Shown here piece by piece: positions 42,390 through 49,772 of a stretch of DNA of 64,000 bases. Each line of letters begins with the position of its first letter. Position 1 is the first letter of the stretch. The DNA lies in assembly GCF_900107705.1 (NCBI RefSeq), contig NZ_FNRE01000007.1, positions 62,001-126,000 on the forward strand, read 5' to 3'. The translations under genes and the position numbers were made by a program. This DNA comes from Prevotella sp. tc2-28. Its GTDB lineage: Bacteria > Bacteroidota > Bacteroidia > Bacteroidales > Bacteroidaceae. A model generated the notes under the pieces. The model saw only the letters and a program-made list of their open reading frames with translations. It was not told the origin of the DNA and made no database searches.

Positions 42390-44196
42390 TCATCTGACAA
42401 TGTTTACAATCAAACTCCAGGCGGAAGCGGCGCCCATCTCCAAGCCGTAGGACGAGAGGTTCGCGCCAACGGGGTTTCTCACCACCGTGCTTGACGCAGT
42501 ATCCCAATGAATAGCGTAGGCAATGTCGACACTGCATAAGCAAGGCCTGACGTGGCTGCTTCAGTTCAAAAGCCGGTGACACATCCGTCTTGCCTTGTGA
42601 GGCATAAAAGGCACGGGCCACACCATTGGCTATATTATAAAGATAGGTGGGAGTGTAAGACGGAACATCAGCAGGCTCCACATGCTGAGGAGCCGTATCT
42701 TCGCTATCCACATCATGACTGGCCTGGCTGACAGCATTAACCCACATTCGACGCAGTTCGGAAAGCAGACTGCTCGGAATGAAATAATGGAAATCGTCGG
42801 CCATAACCACCCCACTACACTCATAAGGTGTACCACCCATACGCGACAGTTGGCGAATGATATTATCACGCTGAGGTTTCTCGGCCTGTTGGTGCTCGCA
42901 GGCAATACTGACCGTCACCCCCTCACCACTCAACGAGAAACCGTCGGATGTAGGCGCCAGGTGCAAAGATACCGCTATCTTTCGCTCACTGCTTGGACGT
43001 GACAAAAGACGCTCAAATTCCTGGTCGTTGTTACGATAGAGTGCCATACCTGGGCGTAAGCTGCGTGGCATTTGTTGCGGATAGAGTCGGTTACCCTCAG
43101 CGCGATTGACACGAAAGCCTTGCAATTCACGGTCTGCATCGATATAGCAGAGTCCATCGCCATTGGCAAACGATGCTGTACCTGCCACATTAAACGAGTC
43201 GCGACGCAACTCCTTCACCGTTCCCACAAACTCTCCCATTGCCTTAGGACTGTCTGGGGAGAAGATGTCTGGCTGACGACCATGCAGGAAATAAGTAGTA
43301 AAGCCACGATTAAAGGTCTTACGCAAATTGGGAGTGAATGTATAGGTACAATGTCCTCGCGATGCACGCTGATAGTCGTTAGGATGCTTCGCAATAAAAG
43401 CATTGAGACGTTGACTATAGGCCGCTACTACGTTTTTGACATAGACGACATCTTTCAACCTACCTTCTATCTTAAACGAGGTGGCTCCAGCCTCGATGAG
43501 TTCGTCGAGATGCTCAATCTGACACATATCCTTCAGAGAGAGCAGGTGACGCTGGTGTTCCCATTCTCGTCCGTCGGCGTCGACTAAGTCAAACTTCATA
43601 CGGCAGAACTGCGCACAGGCTCCACGGTTTGCAGATCGTTGGAAACAATACTGTGAGGCATAACACAATCCACTATAGCTGACACAAAGGGCTCCGTGAA
43701 CAAAAACCTCTAATTCGACATCGGGTACCTCATGGTGTATCGCGGCTATCTCTTGGACAGACAACTCACGAGCCAAGACAACACGCCGAAAACCTAAGGA
43801 GCATAGCCAACGTACCTTCTCGACTGTTCGGTTATCGGTCTGCGTGGAGGCATGCAAGACTAAATTCTTCGTTTTTAATCTTTCATCTCTCATCTTCAGC
43901 ACACCCATATCCTGCACCAGGATAGCATCTACCCCAGCCTCCTCCAGTTCGCAAATCAGCTGTTGGGTTGCAGCCAACTCATCGTCAAAGATTATCGTAT
44001 TAACAGTCACATAGACACAAGCCTTAAACTGGTGGGCATACTGACAAAGCTGACGAATGTCGTCGACACTATTGCCAACAGCAGCACGGGCTCCGAATCG
44101 GGGAGCCCCAATATAGACGGCATCGGCACCATGGTCAATGGCAGCAATACCACACTCCAGATTCTTGGCTGGAGCCAACAGTTCAAGACTGGTCAT
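42370..44196 (-). CDS. U32 family peptidase / RNA-hydroxylation type protein
   Basis: 608 residues. Family signature present: ELLAPAKNLECGIAAIDHGADAVYIGA, LHASTQTDN, and HGALCVSYSGLCYASQYCFQRSANRGACAQFCR, with four or more Cys for an iron-sulfur cluster. C-terminal extension with CRHCLRYSLGYC and CKHCQMN. U32 proteins include proteases and the tRNA/23S hydroxylation enzymes TrhP and RlhA, so the RNA role is as likely as protease activity. Residues near MRDERLKTK are encoded by a heptamer repeat (43864-43893), in frame. Co-transcribed after metA. Confidence 0.8.
   Translation of the reverse strand: MTSLELLAPAKNLECGIAAIDHGADAVYIGAPRFGARAAVGNSVDDIRQLCQYAHQFKACVYVTVNTIIFDDELAATQQLICELEEAGVDAILVQDMGVLKMRDERLKTKNLVLHASTQTDNRTVEKVRWLCSLGFRRVVLARELSVQEIAAIHHEVPDVELEVFVHGALCVSYSGLCYASQYCFQRSANRGACAQFCRMKFDLVDADGREWEHQRHLLSLKDMCQIEHLDELIEAGATSFKIEGRLKDVVYVKNVVAAYSQRLNAFIAKHPNDYQRASRGHCTYTFTPNLRKTFNRGFTTYFLHGRQPDIFSPDSPKAMGEFVGTVKELRRDSFNVAGTASFANGDGLCYIDADRELQGFRVNRAEGNRLYPQQMPRSLRPGMALYRNNDQEFERLLSRPSSERKIAVSLHLAPTSDGFSLSGEGVTVSIACEHQQAEKPQRDNIIRQLSRMGGTPYECSGVVMADDFHYFIPSSLLSELRRMWVNAVSQASHDVDSEDTAPQHVEPADVPSYTPTYLYNIANGVARAFYASQGKTDVSPAFELKQPRQALLMQCRHCLRYSLGYCVKHGGEKPRWREPLVLRLGDGRRFRLEFDCKHCQMNVYAED
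43864..43893. repeat. Heptamer-period repeat inside the U32 gene
   Basis: On the minus strand it reads ATGAGAG, ATGAAAG, ATTAAAA, ACGAAGA. It supplies the residues between VLK and NLVLHAS. Relatives, from memory, have a shorter stretch there. Same type as 17801-17830. Confidence 0.5.
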
Positions 44197-44198
44197 GC

Positions 44199-45116
44199 TT
44201 ATCCTATCTGATTGATATCGTAAGGCGTTTCTTGATAGACATAGTAGTTTATCCAGTTGTTATACAACAGGTTGGCATGGGCACGCCAAGTTACCATAGG
44301 TGGCTGATTGGGGTCATCGTTGCGATAATAATGACGGGGCAGTTCCACATCATCACGAACATCACGATCACGACGATACTCTGTATCCAGCGTATTAGGG
44401 GCATACTCCAAGTGACCTGTTATATAGAACTCACGCCCACTGCGTGCCATCACCATGCTTACCCCACACTCATCACCTTCAGCAATCAACGTCAGATCCG
44501 GATGATTCAGGATGTCGTCACGGTGTATCTCCGTATGACGACTATGAGGCATCTGGAACACATCATCGAAGCCTCTGAAGATAGGCAACTGGGGGTCTGA
44601 AGTCTGCTGTGGAAAAATGCCGAACATCTTCTTCTGAAGCGGATACTTGGGAATACCATAATGGAAATACAGACCTGCCTGAGCAGCCCAACAGATATAC
44701 AATGTGCTCGTGACATGCGTGCGTGCCCAGGTAAAGATGTCTTTCATCTCAGGCCAATAGGTGACATCCTCGAAATTCATTTGCTCAACAGGAGCACCGG
44801 TGATAATCATTCCATCGAATTTCTCATTACGCATCTCTTCGAAATCACGATAGAACATCATCATGTGTTCGATAGGCGTATTCTTCGGCGTATGACTCTT
44901 CAACTTCATAAAACTGATTTCCAGCTGTAATGGCGTATTGGAGAGCAAACGGATGAGATCGGTCTCTGTGGTTATCTTCAACGGCATCAAATTGAGGATT
45001 ACAATCTTCAAGGGACGAATATCCTGCATGTGAGCACGTGAATCATCCATCACAAAGATGTTCTCATGCTTCAAAAGTTCTATGGCAGGTAATAAATCTG
45101 GAAGTCTTAATGGCAT
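44199..45116 (-). CDS. metA: Homoserine O-acyltransferase, MetA family
   Basis: 305 residues. The catalytic Cys142 is in LYICWAAQAG, and the His/Glu pair is in ITGHLEYAPNTL. Family sequence throughout (LNLMPLKITTETDLIRLLSNTPLQ). Position 111 (TGAPVEQMNF) is Glu rather than the Gly of the E. coli enzyme; in this family that Glu favours acetyl-CoA, so it may be a homoserine O-acetyltransferase. First step of methionine synthesis. It sits 11 bases after the PP2C gene, an unusual operon partner. Confidence 0.93.
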   Translation of the reverse strand: MPLRLPDLLPAIELLKHENIFVMDDSRAHMQDIRPLKIVILNLMPLKITTETDLIRLLSNTPLQLEISFMKLKSHTPKNTPIEHMMMFYRDFEEMRNEKFDGMIITGAPVEQMNFEDVTYWPEMKDIFTWARTHVTSTLYICWAAQAGLYFHYGIPKYPLQKKMFGIFPQQTSDPQLPIFRGFDDVFQMPHSRHTEIHRDDILNHPDLTLIAEGDECGVSMVMARSGREFYITGHLEYAPNTLDTEYRRDRDVRDDVELPRHYYRNDDPNQPPMVTWRAHANLLYNNWINYYVYQETPYDINQIG

Positions 45117-45127
45117 TGTTGTCTGTT

Positions 45128-45883
45128 TTAATTTGAGGGATATATGTGGAATATGCAGGTTGAGACATTGTCAAAACCTCCTTCTGCTATGGCTGCCTCG
45201 CAAAGTGCATTGGCAGAACTCTGTTTATTCATCAGCCCTTCTATTGCTTCGTCGGAAATCATATCATTCAGTCCGTCAGAACAAAGCAGATAGGCATCGT
45301 CGGGCTGTATGTCTTCCGTCATGTCATAGAAGTCGATATACGACGTTTTACATCCTGCACCTATGCAGTTGGTGACGATACTACAATGTTGCTTAGCACT
45401 ATGGGGATTAATCAGCGAATGGTCTATGGTCAGTTGGGTGAGATGACCTTGACGGAGTCGGTAAAGGCGACTGTCACCACAATTGATCCAGTAGTACCGT
45501 CTGTTATAGTAAAGCACTCCGACAAGTGTGGTTCCCATCTCACGGAGCGACTCGTCTTCCGTACCCTTTGAATTAATGATCTGATTGATGGATTTCAACC
45601 ATTCGTTAATCATCAGATGAAACTCATCAGGATTGAGACCCATGGGCAAGTCACTGATAAAAAATTTCAGATTGACAAGGGTATCCTCACTGGCCACCTC
45701 ACCAGCATTATGCCCCCCCATCCCATCAGCTAACGCAATGGCAAAGCGGTCACAATTCTCAGTCATGAACTCAGTCTCGTAGGCGTCGCTGCGTACAAAT
45801 TGATTGTATGCCAGCACCATATCTTCATTGTTACTCCTGACACATCCTATACGGCTTGCTGCCGTTAATACAATTCTACTCAT
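45128..45883 (-). CDS. PP2C-family Ser/Thr protein phosphatase
   Basis: 251 residues. All metal-binding motifs are present: NNEDMVLAYN, ALADGMGGHNAGEVAS, CGDSRLYRL, LLCSDGLNDMIS and GGFDNVST. Short and without a regulatory extension or membrane helix. It is the natural antagonist of the kinase at 49773-52736 in the same operon. Its gene abuts the FHA gene without a gap. Soluble; substrate presumably proteins phosphorylated by that kinase. Confidence 0.95.
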   Translation of the reverse strand: MSRIVLTAASRIGCVRSNNEDMVLAYNQFVRSDAYETEFMTENCDRFAIALADGMGGHNAGEVASEDTLVNLKFFISDLPMGLNPDEFHLMINEWLKSINQIINSKGTEDESLREMGTTLVGVLYYNRRYYWINCGDSRLYRLRQGHLTQLTIDHSLINPHSAKQHCSIVTNCIGAGCKTSYIDFYDMTEDIQPDDAYLLCSDGLNDMISDEAIEGLMNKQSSANALCEAAIAEGGFDNVSTCIFHIYPSN

Positions 45884-46456
45884 TTAATTAATGCTTACTT
45901 GCAAATTAATATTAGCCAACGTGATGATGTCACCACTCTTGATGGTCATCGGGATGTCTGGCATCAAGTCACGCTGATTTAGTTTGGTGCCATTGGACGA
46001 GTGTTTGTCAATAATACACCAGCCACTTTCCGGCTTATAGATAAGCTGGGCATGGACACCTGAAATATACATGTTTCCTTCGAACAACTTTTGATAGGGA
46101 CCTTGACGTCTGCCGATGATGGCTCCATTGACACCTACCATACGAATATCTAACGTAGGGTTATAGAGCGTCAACGTGGGAACCCCATTTTGTAATAGCG
46201 ACTGCGAACCCTCAGGAGTACGACGAGAGGTCTGCTGGAAAAGGGATGGTGACGTGGGAGCTGACATAGCCTGTCCTTGGAATGAGCCGCCCGACAATTT
46301 TTCCTCGGCACTAATCATCAGACCACCGCAATAGGTACAGCGACGCCCTATTCCCACACGACCACAACTGCTGCAATAGACCAATTCCTGACCACATTGA
46401 TCACAATATCGTGAATCGTCCTCTATCTCTTCTTTACAACTTGGACAAATTATCAT
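45884..46456 (-). CDS. FHA-domain protein with N-terminal zinc ribbons
   Basis: 190 residues. Two zinc ribbons at 1-45 (CPSCKEEIEDDSRYCDQCG; CSSCGRVGIGRRCTYCG), a flexible linker (about 50-105), and a C-terminal FHA domain with IGRRQG, ISGVHAQL and SSNGTKLN, the phosphothreonine-binding residues. It would read phosphorylated sites on kinase-pathway partners. Four-base overlap with the AAA+ gene. Confidence 0.93.
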   Translation of the reverse strand: MIICPSCKEEIEDDSRYCDQCGQELVYCSSCGRVGIGRRCTYCGGLMISAEEKLSGGSFQGQAMSAPTSPSLFQQTSRRTPEGSQSLLQNGVPTLTLYNPTLDIRMVGVNGAIIGRRQGPYQKLFEGNMYISGVHAQLIYKPESGWCIIDKHSSNGTKLNQRDLMPDIPMTIKSGDIITLANINLQVSIN

Positions 46457-49400
46457 ATTACATCTTTAATATCTTCTGGCATGATCAGTTGGTAAGTCTC
46501 TTGAGTAATCTCAGATGGCGACAGGCCACTAACACGCATGGAGAGCTGCTGGATGGTGGCATCGAGCATATTGCGCATCTCACGGGCATTACCAAACGAC
46601 TTATCCTTATTGAGCACTTTGCGACAGATGAGGTCCATCAGCTTGAACTCTGCTTCCGGTGACAACTTGTAGTTATCTTTCGAAGCCATCTTCTTGTAGA
46701 TAGCCAACAGCTCATCTTCATTATAGTCGTCTATGTGCAACTTATGGGTGAAACGACTGGCTAGTCCTGGGTTGACAGCCAGGAAGGTTTCCATCTCATC
46801 ATGGTAGCCGGCTGCTATGACAACAAACTTACCACGATCGTCTTCCATGCGTTTCATCAGCGTATCAATGGCCTCCTTACCATATTGGTCGTTCTCCGAC
46901 GACAGCGTATAAGCCTCATCGATGAACAGGATGCCACCCATAGCCTTGTCACACATGTTATTCACAATCTTGGGAGTCTCTCCCATATACTTGCCTACAA
47001 GTGTTGCCCTACTAGCTTCGATAACACGACTTGTCGGCAATATCTCCATCGACTGGAGCACCTCGCCCATCTTACGGGCTATCGACGTCTTTCCCGTACC
47101 AGGATTACCAGTAAGGACGAAATTCATAGACATCTGCTGCACCTTACCGGCCCCCATAGCAGCTCGCTGTTTCATAAACATGCTCTGAACAGCCAGACGG
47201 CGAATCATATTCTTCACGGTTCGCATACCAATGAACTCGTCAAGTTCATTCAGTACCTCGTCAAGCGGACGAGCCTGTTCACTTTGTGCAGCAGGCAGAT
47301 CAGCAACCGTCAGACGGTACATATCCTCATTATTGAAATCAGGATTATTCATCTCTGAAACGAGACGCTGGCTCTGCTTTTCAACAGCCTGATCAAAAAT
47401 GCGACGAGCCTCACGAGCATTGCCGAAATTCTTGTCACGACGCAGATATAACTGTTCAAACTGTCGATGAATGGCACTACGCGTTTCCTCATCAATGGTA
47501 AAGCTCTTGTCCTTTGCCAGATTGAGGAATATCTCCGTCAGTTCATCAGGCGTATAGTCGTCGAAATGGATAGTCTGAGTGAAACGACTCTTCAGTCCCG
47601 GATTGGAGTCGATGAAGTCGTGCATCTGGTCAGTATAGCCTGCCACGATACAGATAAACTTACCACGGTCGTCCTCCAGACGCTTCAACAAGGTGTCAAT
47701 AGCTTCCGCACCAAAACTATCCTGATCATTCGACTTCAGGGTATAAGCCTCATCAATGAACAGGACGCCACCCATTGCCGAATCAATCAACTGGTTGGTT
47801 TTGATAGCCGTCTGTCCGGAGTACCCAGCCACAAGCTTAGAACGGTCGGCCTCGACCAATTGACCTCGAGACAAAATGCCTAACGTGCGGAACACATCTG
47901 CCATAATACGGGCTACCGTGGTTTTACCTGTTCCTGGATTACCCGAGAAGACATAATGCTTGCCTTGGAACGTATTGCTCTCACCACGTCGGATTTGCAA
48001 ATTGAGGAAAGCCGCCAGATTAGATATTTCTTTCTTAACGGCAGCCAATCCTACCATACCATTCAACTTAGCCAGACAGTCAGTATAGTCAACAGCCTTA
48101 GGAGCCTCATAAGGAATATCTGATGCTGTAATGGTCATCAGTTCTTCATTAGAAACGGTTGATATATCCGCTTTCTGCAAGCGCTCTGCCTGCTTAGCAC
48201 ATATCTTATCGAAAAGCTGGCGCATGGTACGACCATTGGCAAAGTCTTTCTCACGCGCATTATACATTTCCGTTATCATCTTGAGTGTCAATTCCTCTGC
48301 TTCTGGAGAGAACTGGTATTTCTTCTCCTTGGCGAAGACACCCATAATCTGATACAACTGGTCGGGATTATAATCTTCGATATTGAGGAAATAACTGAAT
48401 CGACTACGGAATCCGACATTGACACGAAACAGGTTTTCCATTTCCGTACGGTAACCTGCTGCAATGACCACAAACTTGCCTCGGTCATCCTCCATGCGTT
48501 TCATCAACTGTTCCAAAGCCTGTGCGCCTTGGTTATCACGTTCCCCACTCTGGCTGAGAGGAGCCAGCGTATAGGCCTCATCAACAAATAGGATGCCACC
48601 CATCGCTTTGTCACAAAGACGGTCTACCACCTTGGGGGTTTCACCTTGATAAGGGCTGACCATCTTGGAACGATCGACTTCAACCACATGACCGCTATCC
48701 AAATAACCTATAGACTCCAATATCTCACCCAACTTGCGGGCTATTGTGGTCTTACCTGTTCCAGGATTACCTGTCAACACAATGTGGATACCCATCTTCG
48801 ACATATCACCCAGTCCTCGTTCTGCACGTTGGACGTTATTGTGTATGGTGAAGGCAATCTCGCGAACAGCTTTCTTTACCTCATCCATTCCGATATAGGC
48901 ATCCAAGTCGCCCAGGATTTCCTCTAATGAGCGCTCCTTGGGTACATATCCGCGAATGTCCTGTTCTTCAACCATGACAGCATTGGCTCCCCGACTGATA
49001 AACGAGGTAAAGATATCCTCTGCTGTCTTGATAGCCACATGTGCATAACCAAATGTCTCGTCTTTTACCTTTAGTTGATATTGGAAGAAGCGTTGCAACT
49101 TATGCTCTGCTTCAGGTGTATAGGCAGAAATACCATATTTGGTGCGCATCTCCATCTTGCAAATATCACACAACTCCTGACACCCCGGAGTAGGCAGACG
49201 GAAAGTATACTTAAAGCGATTACGGGCAGCTGGGTTTGCTGTCAGAAAGTCATCAAGACCCTTCGGAAGACCCGACATGATGACAATGGGATTCTCATCC
49301 CACTTGTCCATCTCAACAAACAATTTGTCAAGGGGGTTCACTTGATTGGAATAGCGGTCTGGCAATAGTTTCTGCACATTGTCAAAGAAGAGAATGCCTC

Positions 49401-49770
49401 CCTTGGCTTTCTTCACATTATCATCCCACTTGTCGACAAAACGCTGATAGTCTACGGCGTCAACCATCGTCAACTTAGGCTTTTCGATAATCTTATGCTG
49501 ATAGAAATAGTCACGGATCACTTCCGACAAAGCGGTCTTACCTGTTCCTGTCTCACCTATAATTATAGTATTGACACTCAGGCGTACTTTCATGACGTCC
49601 TTACGGGAATGCAGATAGGTGTAAGTGTCAACCACCGTCTTCAATTGCTGCTTGACCTCTTCGAGACCGACCATACGGTCAAGGACATTCGGCAGGGAGA
49701 GCGGTTTACCACACCATTTGCAGAACTTCGCTATCGACCGGTTCTCTTTATGACAATGCTCACAAACCAT
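46453..49770 (-). CDS. Zinc-ribbon protein with four tandem CbxX/CfxQ-type AAA+ modules
   Basis: 1105 residues. A zinc ribbon (CEHCHKENRSIAKFCKWCG, 3-21) leads four ATPase modules. Module 1: Walker A 72-79 (GETGTGKT) but FFDN at 128-131, so the Walker B Glu is Asn. Modules 2-4: GNPGTGKT at 334-341, 610-617 and 888-895, with DE pairs in ILFVDEA, VLFIDEA and ILFIDEA (397-398, 673-674, 951-952). Each has the small helical lid and a second conserved Arg region (RSRF, KSRF, ASRF). CbxX/CfxQ modules in other settings remodel rubisco, act in ESX secretion (EccA) or sporulation (SpoVK). Here it is probably a phosphorylation-controlled remodeller. Confidence 0.93.
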   Translation of the reverse strand: MVCEHCHKENRSIAKFCKWCGKPLSLPNVLDRMVGLEEVKQQLKTVVDTYTYLHSRKDVMKVRLSVNTIIIGETGTGKTALSEVIRDYFYQHKIIEKPKLTMVDAVDYQRFVDKWDDNVKKAKGGILFFDNVQKLLPDRYSNQVNPLDKLFVEMDKWDENPIVIMSGLPKGLDDFLTANPAARNRFKYTFRLPTPGCQELCDICKMEMRTKYGISAYTPEAEHKLQRFFQYQLKVKDETFGYAHVAIKTAEDIFTSFISRGANAVMVEEQDIRGYVPKERSLEEILGDLDAYIGMDEVKKAVREIAFTIHNNVQRAERGLGDMSKMGIHIVLTGNPGTGKTTIARKLGEILESIGYLDSGHVVEVDRSKMVSPYQGETPKVVDRLCDKAMGGILFVDEAYTLAPLSQSGERDNQGAQALEQLMKRMEDDRGKFVVIAAGYRTEMENLFRVNVGFRSRFSYFLNIEDYNPDQLYQIMGVFAKEKKYQFSPEAEELTLKMITEMYNAREKDFANGRTMRQLFDKICAKQAERLQKADISTVSNEELMTITASDIPYEAPKAVDYTDCLAKLNGMVGLAAVKKEISNLAAFLNLQIRRGESNTFQGKHYVFSGNPGTGKTTVARIMADVFRTLGILSRGQLVEADRSKLVAGYSGQTAIKTNQLIDSAMGGVLFIDEAYTLKSNDQDSFGAEAIDTLLKRLEDDRGKFICIVAGYTDQMHDFIDSNPGLKSRFTQTIHFDDYTPDELTEIFLNLAKDKSFTIDEETRSAIHRQFEQLYLRRDKNFGNAREARRIFDQAVEKQSQRLVSEMNNPDFNNEDMYRLTVADLPAAQSEQARPLDEVLNELDEFIGMRTVKNMIRRLAVQSMFMKQRAAMGAGKVQQMSMNFVLTGNPGTGKTSIARKMGEVLQSMEILPTSRVIEASRATLVGKYMGETPKIVNNMCDKAMGGILFIDEAYTLSSENDQYGKEAIDTLMKRMEDDRGKFVVIAAGYHDEMETFLAVNPGLASRFTHKLHIDDYNEDELLAIYKKMASKDNYKLSPEAEFKLMDLICRKVLNKDKSFGNAREMRNMLDATIQQLSMRVSGLSPSEITQETYQLIMPEDIKDVI

Positions 49771-49772
49771 AT

